Shown in pieces: positions 33,136-42,686 of a DNA stretch of 64,000 nt. The stretch's first letter is position 1. The number at the start of each line of letters is the position of its first letter. Source of the DNA: Flavobacterium sp. NRK1 (GTDB lineage Bacteria; Bacteroidota; Bacteroidia; Flavobacteriales; Flavobacteriaceae). The notes under the pieces are model-generated. The model did not search any database and was not told the origin of the DNA. It saw only the letters and a list, made by a program, of their open reading frames with translations. The position numbers and the translations under genes are program-made. Where the stretch lies: positions 534,437 to 598,436 of the forward strand of contig NZ_JAMXLA010000001.1 in NCBI RefSeq assembly GCF_024054175.1, read 5' to 3'.

Positions 33136-36100
33136 TTACTCCTCCCTTTGCAGGTAAACCCATCCGGTTACCTGTTTGCCGGCAGAAAGTGTTATAACAT
33201 AATAATATGTACCTGTAGGCAATGTTCCCTTATCAGATTGCCCATGCCATTCGGAAAGATAGTTCTGCGCCTCATATACTTTTAACCCGTACCTGTTGAA
33301 TATCTTTATTTCTTTTACATCAAGGTTAGAAAGGTCAAAACTATCATTCATACCATCGCCGTTTGGAGAAATACCCCTTGGTATTATACAAGATGTATTA
33401 AATATGGTAATGGTTGCGTCAGCGGTACAACCTTCGCTATTTGTAACAGTTGCTGTATAGTCTCCTTCTGCTAAATTGGTAATGGTTGCTTCATTACCTG
33501 TAAAGCTAAAACCGCCCGGCCCTGTCCAGGTGACTACTGCTCCTGCTATGTCTTCAATATTTACCACCCATAGCATATATTCATAATTTATACAGCCCGA
33601 ATTTAAAACCAGATCAAAAGGATTATCATTAAGTGTAACTTCAATCTCCCTTCCTGTTGTACAATTATTATTATCAACTATAACTTCATAATTTCCAAGT
33701 TCAGAAATCTGAATGCTTGCAGACGTTTCAGCTAATTCATTACCATCAATATACCAATTATAATCAACCATTGTTCCATCAAAATTTTCAGGCATAACCG
33801 AAAGGACAGAAGTTTGCCCTTCACATAAAACAGTATTACCCTGCACAGTAAATTGTGGCAATGCATTTACAGTTACCGGTACAGTAACAGCATCCGAACT
33901 ACATTCGTTAACTGTAACCTTTAAAGTATATATACCTGACGCATCAGTACTTACATTTGTAAGCAAAGGATTATGTTCGCTAGATTCAAAGCCGTTTGGT
34001 CCGGTCCATTCATAAGATGCATTGGCAATTTCGGCGGCGGTGAACTGAATATCGGATCCTTCACAAACCGGATCTAAAGAAGATACTTCAGGTGCCTGGG
34101 GAATATCGGTAAGTTGTATTGTAATAATTGCTTCATCTGTTATATCACAAATATTAGAAACTGTATATCTAAAATGATAACTACCTTCGGCAATACCTTC
34201 TGTTGCAAAAGAGCTATTTGTTAGGGCTCCTGTCGCATCTATATCTTCCCAGGCCCCTCCTGTATTTGCAAGGTTACTAAGATAGTCTTCAAGATTAACA
34301 GTATTCCCTTCATTACAAAGTTGTATAGTATTATCATCGCCTGCCATTGCCGCAGCTTCTACAGTAATGTTTACAGAACCTGCCGGAGATGAGCATTCAT
34401 TAACAATAACAACAAGCGTGTAAGTTCCTGAAGCAGCCAAAGTAACGTCAGATAAAACAGGATTCACTTCTGTAGATGAAAATCCATTTGGCCCTGTCCA
34501 TTCATATATAGCTCCCGGAACCTCTACAGCAGAAAGCTGTATCTCGGAATTCTCACATATAGGTGTATTACTGCTTACAATTGGCATTTCAGGTATTGCC
34601 TTTACCTGAAGTGTCAGTATTGCATCATCAGTCAGACTGCACAAACCCGTTAAAGTATATTTAAACTGATAAGTACCTTCTGCGAGCCCGGCTGTAGTAA
34701 GAGTGCTGTTATTAAGCAGACCGGTATTATCAATATCCCCCCAGTTACCTGTTGTTGCTACTCCTTCATCAAGATAGTTTTTTAAATTTATTGCAATACC
34801 ATCATTACAAAAAGGTACCGTAATATCTGGCCCTGCATTGGGCAATGTATTTTCCTCTAAAGAAAAACTCAGTTCCTGATTCATACAGGATAGCGGATTA
34901 TCACTTGTAATACTCACATGATAAGTAGCCGCATCTGCTGCCGAATTATATGCAGGGAAGTTTAGTACTGATGTAGTGCTTAAAACATTTTGCGGAGCTC
35001 CTTCTTTATACCATTTATAAGTTAAAAATGTAAATTGTGGAACAGAAAGAGAACTATCCTCCCCTTCACAAAAACCATTTGGCTGTATAGCAATGGGGTC
35101 TAATGCATCAATATCCAATTGAATATTTCTTATATTTCCGCATACATCGGTTACATTAAAATTATATATAGCACTTTCCAATTCTGTAAAAAGATTAGAT
35201 TCCCCATTATCCACAATAAATGGTGCCCCGTCTTTTGTAGTTATGCCATAGGTTAATGGTGGTACTCCCTCAGCTATAACCGCCACTTCTGTCAGCCCTC
35301 CTTCACAGGGAAAACTGTAAGCATCTATAATTACAGGGCCATCATCAAAAGTAAAAGTATGAAGAACCTGAAAACAGCGAACATTTGCTATACTACCATT
35401 GTCATACACAAAAAATGTTTTTAAAATTCTAAATTCTCCTGTATAAGGATACCCATTATTAATCCCGTTATTTATAAGTGAAATAGAATTTAATGTATTT
35501 GCCTGTGTTCCTTCTACATAATCAAGGCCTGTCTGCGGATGCTCCCATACACCTTCGTCGGGATTATATTTCTGCAAATAAAAGCTCTGAATATAGGTAC
35601 CATTGCTAATATGCTGAAATTGTATATCAAAAGAACCGCAATGCGGAACTATAGTAAAATCATTTGTTGTTACACCATAACCTGATAATGAAACAGTTCT
35701 CGTAACTTCTATACCACACGAATTAATAGTAGAAAAAGTATAACTTCCTTCCGGCAGGGAATTGATGTAAGCCCTGCCATCATTTGCTATATATGAAGCA
35801 GCATCAAATGGTAAGGGTTCCGTAAATTCAGGCGGCGCAGCTATTATAATAAGGTTTGTAAGATCTTCCCCTGTATTGTTAATTCTTATAGATCCGTATC
35901 CGGGTTCACATCCGGGGCGCTGTGATGCAGATAAGGTGGTATTATTATCTACCAATAATACTTCAAAATCTAATTCAATTTCGTAACCACAGCTATCTAT
36001 AACAAAAAACGTATAAAGTCCCGGGGGAAGATCTGTTATCTGAAATTCTCCATTTGTAATATAACTACTTACATCTTTAGGAAATGGCCCCGGATATTCA

Positions 36101-37368
36101 GCAGGGGCAGACAACATTTCTACATACACAATTTCTTTTCCATCAACGCTAATCCCAATAGCCCCATCGATTGAACAGCTAGCATTTTGACCATTAATCT
36201 CAGGAACCTTAGGACTAGTAACAACTATAAAATCTACTGTGGTAGTTCTGCCACAGGCATCTGTTACCTCAACCGTATAATCTCCCTCGGGCACATAAGA
36301 ACCTGAAAATCCATAACGGGTAGTATCCGTCACAAAAGTTGGATGTCCCGCATTAGATGCAACAGGATCAAAATCATCCGGTGCATTAATAAAATTTACA
36401 GTATAAGGCGCAATAAACAACTTTGGAGCAATTGAGAAGAAATTGTCTTCACAATTCTCTGTTTCCGGCTTTACATCTACGGTAAATTTTTCATTAATTA
36501 TATTATTATTTCTGGTATATACATTACCACAGGCATCTGTAACTTTCAAATTATAACTATATTCCTGATCATTGTAAAACGGAATCTCCAAAAACAGTCC
36601 TCCAGAACCATCAACTGTCTGATTCAAAACTACAGGTGTTCCTCCCCCGGGAGGAAAAACAGTGATCTGAACTGTAAGAGGATTAAAAATTTCACCATCC
36701 GGCACAGTTAATAATCCATGCGACACACCTATAGTATTACATGATATTAAAGATTCAGGATTTCCGGAACTAATAGTGATTCCGGTTGAAGCCTGCAAAA
36801 CAGTCACACTGATAACAACAGCTTCACCACAATTATCAAAAACACGAACAGTATAAAGTCCGGCGGGTAAACCTGTAAAAATATTTGAAGTCTGCAGAGG
36901 TTTAGTTACAGGACCCGCAGTAATTTCATACTGAACTGCATTTCCTGAAGTTACGTTTACAGTAATTGTACCATCAAAACCACACTTAACTTTGGTAAAG
37001 CTAAGTGTATAACTGAGGGGAACAATTAAATCATTTATAGTTGCAGTCTGCGTATTTGTACTGGTTTGTCCGTTCAGAGACTGTGTAGCAGTTATACTAT
37101 AATTACCACTTCCAAGCCCCGGAACATTGGGTGTTGGAGTAGTAATTACTGGCGTTGTAGTGTCAGGTAATAAATAAACTGAGTAGCTCATTGTAGCTCC
37201 CGGAGTAGTACCGGAAACCGAGAAACTTAATGCCCCGTTATTTAAACATGTCTGGTCAGTTACAGTGACAGCAAAGTTAAAAGGAGGCAACTGTGCAAAT
37301 AATTGCAATGATAAAAAGAGCGTTATTAAAGTTAATAACCCCCTTCTGTTAGGTAATAATTGGTTCAT
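33136..37368 (-). CDS. Giant surface protein with repeats and T9SS type B (gliding motility-associated) C-terminal domain
   Basis: 1410 residues from the ATG at 37368; an upstream in-frame start at 37389 would precede the signal peptide. The signal peptide ends SLQLFAQ. The body is many SprB-like beta domains. Two units of about 165 residues (near residues 840-1003 and 1004-1168) are clear tandem copies sharing GPNGF, NECSS, IYEWTG/SYEWTG and NPLLTNV. An earlier pair shares SYI-NG-LP-G-YTF. The last 85 residues (IIPRGISPNGDGMNDSF ... GTYYYVITLSAGKQVTGWVYLQ) form the type B sorting signal. Expected to be exported by T9SS and attached to the surface. Adhesin or motility role inferred. Confidence 0.9.
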   Translation of the reverse strand: MNQLLPNRRGLLTLITLFLSLQLFAQLPPFNFAVTVTDQTCLNNGALSFSVSGTTPGATMSYSVYLLPDTTTPVITTPTPNVPGLGSGNYSITATQSLNGQTSTNTQTATINDLIVPLSYTLSFTKVKCGFDGTITVNVTSGNAVQYEITAGPVTKPLQTSNIFTGLPAGLYTVRVFDNCGEAVVISVTVLQASTGITISSGNPESLISCNTIGVSHGLLTVPDGEIFNPLTVQITVFPPGGGTPVVLNQTVDGSGGLFLEIPFYNDQEYSYNLKVTDACGNVYTRNNNIINEKFTVDVKPETENCEDNFFSIAPKLFIAPYTVNFINAPDDFDPVASNAGHPTFVTDTTRYGFSGSYVPEGDYTVEVTDACGRTTTVDFIVVTSPKVPEINGQNASCSIDGAIGISVDGKEIVYVEMLSAPAEYPGPFPKDVSSYITNGEFQITDLPPGLYTFFVIDSCGYEIELDFEVLLVDNNTTLSASQRPGCEPGYGSIRINNTGEDLTNLIIIAAPPEFTEPLPFDAASYIANDGRAYINSLPEGSYTFSTINSCGIEVTRTVSLSGYGVTTNDFTIVPHCGSFDIQFQHISNGTYIQSFYLQKYNPDEGVWEHPQTGLDYVEGTQANTLNSISLINNGINNGYPYTGEFRILKTFFVYDNGSIANVRCFQVLHTFTFDDGPVIIDAYSFPCEGGLTEVAVIAEGVPPLTYGITTKDGAPFIVDNGESNLFTELESAIYNFNVTDVCGNIRNIQLDIDALDPIAIQPNGFCEGEDSSLSVPQFTFLTYKWYKEGAPQNVLSTTSVLNFPAYNSAADAATYHVSITSDNPLSCMNQELSFSLEENTLPNAGPDITVPFCNDGIAINLKNYLDEGVATTGNWGDIDNTGLLNNSTLTTAGLAEGTYQFKYTLTGLCSLTDDAILTLQVKAIPEMPIVSSNTPICENSEIQLSAVEVPGAIYEWTGPNGFSSTEVNPVLSDVTLAASGTYTLVVIVNECSSPAGSVNITVEAAAMAGDDNTIQLCNEGNTVNLEDYLSNLANTGGAWEDIDATGALTNSSFATEGIAEGSYHFRYTVSNICDITDEAIITIQLTDIPQAPEVSSLDPVCEGSDIQFTAAEIANASYEWTGPNGFESSEHNPLLTNVSTDASGIYTLKVTVNECSSDAVTVPVTVNALPQFTVQGNTVLCEGQTSVLSVMPENFDGTMVDYNWYIDGNELAETSASIQISELGNYEVIVDNNNCTTGREIEVTLNDNPFDLVLNSGCINYEYMLWVVNIEDIAGAVVTWTGPGGFSFTGNEATITNLAEGDYTATVTNSEGCTADATITIFNTSCIIPRGISPNGDGMNDSFDLSNLDVKEIKIFNRYGLKVYEAQNYLSEWHGQSDKGTLPTGTYYYVITLSAGKQVTGWVYLQREE

Positions 37369-37455
37369 TACTGTTAGTTTAAGTATCAATAAAGATATTG
37401 ATTCTTATAACGTACAGGTAAAAACTTACAAAATTTAACATAATTCATTATGGAA

Positions 37456-38529
37456 TTATGCCTTTTTACGAGAAGATGTTACTAATTGAGTAATTTTTTT
37501 TATTTCCTGTTCTTTCTCTTTAGGGTAAATAAGTAGTATATCTTCTTTATCTACAACAATATAATTATGTATGCCGTCAATTATAATAGTTTTTCCTTTA
37601 TCAGCCCTGATTATATTATTTGTGGCATCTTCTAAAAAAACTGTTGCGTTTACAACAGCATTATTATTTTCATCTTTATTAAGCTTGTCATGAAGTGAAC
37701 CCCATGTACCAAGATCATTCCAGTCAAAAGCTGCAGGAACAACATACACATTCTCTGCTTTTTCCATAACAGCGTAGTCAATAGAAATATTCTCGCTCTT
37801 AATATAATTGTCTTCTATAAAGTCCTTTTCGGCATCCGTATTATAACTATCATACCCTTCCATAAATAAATTATACATTTCGGGCTGAAATTTTAAGAAA
37901 GCACTGATTACAGATTTTACACTCCATACAAAAATGCCCGCATTCCAAAGGAAGTTACCACTTTCAAGAAATTTCTTTGCTGTGGCATAATCAGGCTTCT
38001 CCCTAAACTGAGAAACCTTTTTTATAAGCCTTTCATTTTTATTATCATACTCTATATAGCCATAACCGGTATTAGGAAAAGTAGGCTTTATTCCTAATGT
38101 CATTAATACCTCTTCTTTTTGTGCACAATTAAAAGCATGCTGAAGATTATCTATAAAAGCATTTTCATCTTCAATCCAGTGATCTGTTGGTGCAACCACC
38201 ATTATTGCATCCGGATTTATTTTTTTTATTTTTAATGTTGCATATAAAATACACGGAGCTGTATTGCGCATTGCAGGCTCAAGCACAATTTGACCAGGTG
38301 CTACCTGAGGGAGCTGCTCAAGCACAATGTCATTGTATATTTCATTGGTAAGTATGAGTATGTTCTCTTCAGGAATAAGTTTAGTTAGCCTGCCAAATGT
38401 TTTTTGGATAAGGGTTTCACCTGTACCCAGCATATCGTGGAATTGTTTAGGAAACTGAGCAGTACTTACCGGCCAAAAGCGTGAGCCTACTCCGCCTGCC
38501 ATTAATACTGCATAATAATTTTTGTTCAT
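37456..38529 (-). CDS. Mannose-1-phosphate guanylyltransferase
   Basis: 357 residues, GDP-mannose pyrophosphorylase (ManC/AlgA nucleotidyltransferase domain without the C-terminal isomerase). Motifs: AVLMAGGVGSRFWPVS at the start (nucleotide binding), FPKQFHDMLGTGETLIQKT, VLEPAMRNTAPC, VVAPTDHWI and the later WNAGIFVWSVKS and FDWNDLGTWGS. It makes GDP-mannose for surface glycans. It is 78 nt downstream of the SprT-like gene, an arrangement I recall as common in Flavobacterium. No other mannose-pathway gene is nearby. Confidence 0.93.
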   Translation of the reverse strand: MNKNYYAVLMAGGVGSRFWPVSTAQFPKQFHDMLGTGETLIQKTFGRLTKLIPEENILILTNEIYNDIVLEQLPQVAPGQIVLEPAMRNTAPCILYATLKIKKINPDAIMVVAPTDHWIEDENAFIDNLQHAFNCAQKEEVLMTLGIKPTFPNTGYGYIEYDNKNERLIKKVSQFREKPDYATAKKFLESGNFLWNAGIFVWSVKSVISAFLKFQPEMYNLFMEGYDSYNTDAEKDFIEDNYIKSENISIDYAVMEKAENVYVVPAAFDWNDLGTWGSLHDKLNKDENNNAVVNATVFLEDATNNIIRADKGKTIIIDGIHNYIVVDKEDILLIYPKEKEQEIKKITQLVTSSRKKA

Positions 38530-38607
38530 TTTTATGGCTTTAATTTCTAAGTAAAGATTCCACTAAATAAGTAAAATTCAAAACCGTTTAATTTTCATTT
38601 AACACAG

Positions 38608-39204
38608 TTAGGGCAAAAGTTCAACCTCTGCATTAGGATTAAACAAATATACCCTTCCGGTACTTACCTCCAAGCATTCAAAACGCTTAACGCGCTGTGC
38701 CCCTTTTTTAAATACCTTACCGTTATGTATCCTGAAATTACTCCCGTAAGGCAATTCAAATATATAATTCTTTTCTGACCTTTCATCATACTGTTTCAGG
38801 GCTATAGAAAGGGTAGCATCCGTATCACTGCTGGCTTTTGGATTTCTGAAATGTCTTGCCAGCAAGGGCAGTAATTGCGAAGGAAATATTTCCGGCCTTA
38901 TAAACGGAATCATAAGCCTTTGAAAGGTACTCTTCCATTCGTCTCCGTGAGGCTTAATATTCCTGCCATATTTTTCAAAAGCTGCTAAATGTGCTATCTC
39001 ATGAATAAGGGTTATTAAAAAACGATACTTATTTAAATTTGCATTCACTGTAATCTGATGCATACCGTTATTGTCTCTGTGGTAGTCACCGTGACGTGTT
39101 ACGCGTTCATTTACAATTTTTAAGTTTACCCCATACAGCTTTATCAGTTCAAAAACCGTATCTGTAGCATGTTCGGGCAAATATGGTGCAAGTATATGTT
39201 TCAC
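38608..39204 (-). CDS. SprT-like metalloprotease-fold protein
   Basis: 198 residues. The zinc motif HEIAHLAAFEKYG sits near residue 68, followed by HGDEWKSTFQRLM, the pattern of SprT/Spartan-domain proteins. A C-terminal beta segment (FECLEVSTGRVYLFNP) replaces the zinc ribbon of Spartan. It uses a GTG start (39204), 11 nt after the SDR stop. It sits in an M28-SDR-SprT operon upstream of the guanylyltransferase gene. Function in bacteria is not established. Confidence 0.85.
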   Translation of the reverse strand: MKHILAPYLPEHATDTVFELIKLYGVNLKIVNERVTRHGDYHRDNNGMHQITVNANLNKYRFLITLIHEIAHLAAFEKYGRNIKPHGDEWKSTFQRLMIPFIRPEIFPSQLLPLLARHFRNPKASSDTDATLSIALKQYDERSEKNYIFELPYGSNFRIHNGKVFKKGAQRVKRFECLEVSTGRVYLFNPNAEVELLP

Positions 39205-39215
39205 GTTATCTTCTC

Positions 39216-39893
39216 CTATGGTGTTGTACTGGACACCTGAAGTACCTTTCCATTAAAATACGTATTACCTGTTAAGGCAAAATTAAAAATATAGTCACTC
39301 ATTTGTTTAGGCGAGAGTGGAGCCTGATATCCTGGAAATGCCTCCTGAAGCATTTCGGTATTTACAGCTCCCAATGCCAACACATTAAATGCAATACCCT
39401 GCTCTTTATATTCTTCTGCCAAAAGCTCACTAAGTGTTATTACAGCTCCTTTACTGGAGCTATAGGCTGACAGGCCTGAAAACTTAACTGTTCCCTGAAC
39501 CCCGCCCATGCTACTTATAGTAACTACATGTGCGCCTTGCTGCATATATGGCAAAACTACTCTGTTAAGAGCCACTACACCAAACACATTTACTTTATAT
39601 ATGTATTCAAATTCATCTGCTGTGATATCAGCAAATGGCTTTAACAGCAAAGCACCGGCATTATGAATAACAATATCAACTTTATGCCACGCAGATTCTA
39701 TAAAATCTTTAACCTGTTCAAAACCATTACCTGAAGTAAGATCAATGCCTAAACATGAAATATTATGGTTTTCTATAAATGCCTGTGGTATTTTCCGTGA
39801 TATTGCAAGTACATTATGCCCTGCATCAGCAAACTGCAAAGCAAGCTCATAACCTATGCCCCTGCTGGTGCCTGTTATTATAATATTTTTCAT
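39216..39893 (-). CDS. SDR family short-chain oxidoreductase
   Basis: 225 residues, classical short-chain dehydrogenase. Cofactor motif GTSRGIGYELA (residues 8-18), NAGALL, and catalytic Ser-Tyr-Lys in SSMGGVQG and SAYSSSKGAV. It starts at 39893, immediately after the stop of the M28 peptidase (zero-base gap), so translation is coupled. Substrate unknown. Confidence 0.9.
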   Translation of the reverse strand: MKNIIITGTSRGIGYELALQFADAGHNVLAISRKIPQAFIENHNISCLGIDLTSGNGFEQVKDFIESAWHKVDIVIHNAGALLLKPFADITADEFEYIYKVNVFGVVALNRVVLPYMQQGAHVVTISSMGGVQGTVKFSGLSAYSSSKGAVITLSELLAEEYKEQGIAFNVLALGAVNTEMLQEAFPGYQAPLSPKQMSDYIFNFALTGNTYFNGKVLQVSSTTP

Positions 39894-40850
39894 TTATTTC
39901 TTTAATACAATTTCCTGTGTTGGCGCATTTACCATTTTTTCAACTACCGGAATCATCTGCTGTATAAACGCAGTCATATGAGTGGTATCCATCTGGTCAA
40001 ACTCATCGTCCAGCTTATGGTAAAATTTAAAGGTTGACATCTCTGTAGTGCTTAATGTATGAGAAGGAATATTAAATTCTAAAAAAAACGGATAATTATC
40101 AGATGCCCTGAATAATTGATACTGCATTTCAAAGGCGTTGGAACCTATGATTCTTTTTCCGGCATATTCATTAAATTTATCAGCCATATTGCTTCTGCCA
40201 TATCCGGTAATAAATGCCAGCAGATCTCCACCGAGCTGAACCCCCGTCATTTCAAAATTAAGCATACAATAAATATTGAAATTCTGGTCTTTTAATTTTT
40301 TAGCCAGGTGTTTAGATCCATAAAGTCCTTCTTCTTCTGCCGAAAAAAAGCAAAATAAGATGCTTCGTTTATTAGATTTCATTTTGCCATAATAATTAAC
40401 AAGTTCAGCAACTGTTGTTGTACCTGTAGCATTATCATCGGCACCGTTATAAATATAATCACCATCAACAGGCTTATCTGTTGTACCTATATGATCGTAG
40501 TGCGCCCCAATAACCACAAATTCTTTTTTAAGCTCAGCATCTGTCCCTTCCAGATATCCTACAACATTATAAGTTGTTGGTGTAAAATTAGTAAGCGTAT
40601 CATTATAAGAAATGAAATAAGGTTTAATACCATTTTTAACAAAAATATCTTCCAGATATTTGGCCGCTATTTCTGCTTCTTTGGTTCCGGCGTTACGGCC
40701 TTTTAGTTCATCGGAAGTTAAAAACTTGAGTGTTGTTATTACTGATTTTTCATGAACTTTATATAAAGCATCTGTTTTTTTCCTTTTCTGCGCAAAAGCA
40801 GAATTAATACTTAACAGAGCTAAAAGGAAAACGTAAAGTATTTTTTTCAT
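39894..40850 (-). CDS. M28 family peptidase, secreted (aminopeptidase type)
   Basis: 318 residues with a signal peptide (residues 1-20, SINSAFAQKRK). Zinc-ligand motifs: GAHYDHIG, NGADDNATGT, FFSAEEEGLYGS and a later SHTLSTTEM. These match co-catalytic zinc aminopeptidases acting on peptides in the periplasm or outside. First gene of the M28-SDR-SprT operon. A possible promoter is not clear in the 190-bp gap upstream. Confidence 0.9.
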   Translation of the reverse strand: MKKILYVFLLALLSINSAFAQKRKKTDALYKVHEKSVITTLKFLTSDELKGRNAGTKEAEIAAKYLEDIFVKNGIKPYFISYNDTLTNFTPTTYNVVGYLEGTDAELKKEFVVIGAHYDHIGTTDKPVDGDYIYNGADDNATGTTTVAELVNYYGKMKSNKRSILFCFFSAEEEGLYGSKHLAKKLKDQNFNIYCMLNFEMTGVQLGGDLLAFITGYGRSNMADKFNEYAGKRIIGSNAFEMQYQLFRASDNYPFFLEFNIPSHTLSTTEMSTFKFYHKLDDEFDQMDTTHMTAFIQQMIPVVEKMVNAPTQEIVLKK

Positions 40851-40983
40851 GTGATGTGATGTATTCCGCTAAAATAAGAAAAAAATACCACTTGATTTTA
40901 ATGATGCCCTATGGATATACCGGCCAACTCCTCTTAACTTAAAATTAATCTACTATATATAAAACAGTAACTTGCAGAAATAA

Positions 40984-41018
40984 AATATCCGCCCTGAATT
41001 AACTTCAGGACGGATATT
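40984..41018 (-). terminator. Terminator after pdhC
   Basis: Two-part stem (AATATCCG / CGGATATT and CCTGAA / TTCAGG, one mismatch between) with a 5-nt loop, then TTTTATTT on the minus strand. It lies 22 nt after the pdhC stop. Confidence 0.8.
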
Positions 41019-41039
41019 TATTAGGACTATAATCCGTAA

Positions 41040-42683
41040 TTATGCAAGCATAGTTACCGGATTTTCAATATATTGTTTAAGTGTTTGCAGGAACTGAGCT
41101 CCTGTAGCACCATCAACCGTTCTGTGATCACACGTAAGCGTAACTTTCATTACATTACCTACAACTATCTGGCCATCCTTAACAACAGGTTTTTGTATAA
41201 TAGCGCCTACCGAAAGAATTGCAGAATTTGGCTGATTAATAATAGAAGTAAACTCCTGAATACCAAACATACCTAAGTTAGAAACCGTAAACGTACTTCC
41301 TTCCATTTCGGCAGGAGCAATTTTTTTGTTTTTAGCTTTGCCTGCAAGATCTTTAACAGCAGCACCTATTTGAGACAGACTCATATTGTCGGCAAATTTA
41401 AGTACCGGTACAAGAAGTCCGTCTTCAACAGCAACAGCAACGCCTATACTAATATGTTTGTTGTAAATGGTAACATCATCTTTCCACTGTGTGTTAACCT
41501 GCGGATGTTTTCTCAATGCCATAGCACATGCCTTAACTACAAGATCGTTAAACGATACTTTAGTATCCGGCACTGCATTAATAACACCGCGCGAAGCAAT
41601 AGCATTATCCATATCAAGCTCTATAGTAAGACTATATTCCGGAGCTGTGAATTTAGATTCAGCCAGACGACGCGCAATAGTTTTACGCATCTGGTTATTT
41701 TTTACTTCTTCAGTACTTACCTCACCTGCAGGAATAAACGGCTTAACTTCAGCTTTTGCAGCACCTTGCGGAGCAGCAGCCTGTTGTGCAGCCTGTGGAG
41801 TATAATTTTCTATATCTTTTTTAACGATACGGCCATTTTCGCCCGAACCTTTAACCTGATTTAGGTTTACACCTTTTTCTTCAGCAATCTTACGTGCTAA
41901 TGGGGAAACAAATAGTCTTCCGCCATCGTTATTTGCAGCAACAGCCTCCTCAGCTTTTGGAGCTTCAGCCTCTTCTTTTTTACTCTCTTTAGGAGTATCG
42001 GCTTTTGCTTCAGCAGCAGGAGCGCTTCCTTCTTTACCTGTAATACCCGAAACATCTGTACCGGCAGGACCTATTATTGCAAGAAGACTATCTACCGGAG
42101 CAGATTCGCCTTCCTGAACACCTATTTTTAAAAGCGTACCTGATTGGAATGATTCAAACTCCATAGTAGCCTTATCAGTTTCTATTTCAGCAAGAATATC
42201 GCCTTCCTTAACTGTATCTCCTACTTTTTTAAGCCATGTAGCAACAGTACCTTCTGTCATAGTATCACTAAGGCGCGGCATTGTAACTACAATAACTCCT
42301 TTAGGCAATTCTGAAGACGCAGCAGGCGCAGCTTCAGCAGCAGGTTTTGATTCTTCTTTTTCTTCTTTCTTAGTTTCTTCTTTCTTTTCAGATGATTCAG
42401 CAGCAGGAGCCGCTTTACCCTCAAGCAAAGCAGAAATATCCTCACCTTCTTTACCTATTACAGCAAGAACTGAATCTACTGGAGCAGTTTCACCTTCCTT
42501 AATGCCTATGTACAGTAATGTACCTGCATCAAAGGCTTCAAACTCCATTGTTGCTTTATCTGTTTCAATCTCAGCAAGTATATCGCCTTCTTTAACGGTA
42601 TCACCTACTTTTTTAAGCCACGTAGCCACAGTACCTTCGGTCATGGTGTCGCTAAGGCGCGGCATTGTAATAATTTTTGCCAT
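41040..42683 (-). CDS. pdhC: Pyruvate dehydrogenase complex E2, dihydrolipoamide acetyltransferase
   Basis: 547 residues. Two lipoyl domains (about 1-78 and 131-208, both ETDKATMEF with the lipoylated Lys), an E3/E1-binding domain (about 258-295: VSPLARKIAEEKGVNLNQVKGSGENGRI) and the catalytic domain (310-547) with DHRTVDGATGAQFL near residue 518. Linkers are Ala/Pro/Glu/Lys-rich. It begins 3 nt after pdhA, so it is co-transcribed with it. The E1-beta and E3 genes are not in the window. Confidence 0.96.
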   Translation of the reverse strand: MAKIITMPRLSDTMTEGTVATWLKKVGDTVKEGDILAEIETDKATMEFEAFDAGTLLYIGIKEGETAPVDSVLAVIGKEGEDISALLEGKAAPAAESSEKKEETKKEEKEESKPAAEAAPAASSELPKGVIVVTMPRLSDTMTEGTVATWLKKVGDTVKEGDILAEIETDKATMEFESFQSGTLLKIGVQEGESAPVDSLLAIIGPAGTDVSGITGKEGSAPAAEAKADTPKESKKEEAEAPKAEEAVAANNDGGRLFVSPLARKIAEEKGVNLNQVKGSGENGRIVKKDIENYTPQAAQQAAAPQGAAKAEVKPFIPAGEVSTEEVKNNQMRKTIARRLAESKFTAPEYSLTIELDMDNAIASRGVINAVPDTKVSFNDLVVKACAMALRKHPQVNTQWKDDVTIYNKHISIGVAVAVEDGLLVPVLKFADNMSLSQIGAAVKDLAGKAKNKKIAPAEMEGSTFTVSNLGMFGIQEFTSIINQPNSAILSVGAIIQKPVVKDGQIVVGNVMKVTLTCDHRTVDGATGAQFLQTLKQYIENPVTMLA

Positions 42684-42686
42684 GAT

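Noticed and set aside
41370..41864. Plus-strand open frame of 164 codons opposite pdhC
   Set aside because: It lies entirely antisense to the lipoyl/catalytic coding region and has odd composition; pdhC is certain. It reflects codon bias of the minus gene.
42219..42683. DNA repeat inside pdhC
   Set aside because: Explained by the two lipoyl domains normal for this E2 protein.
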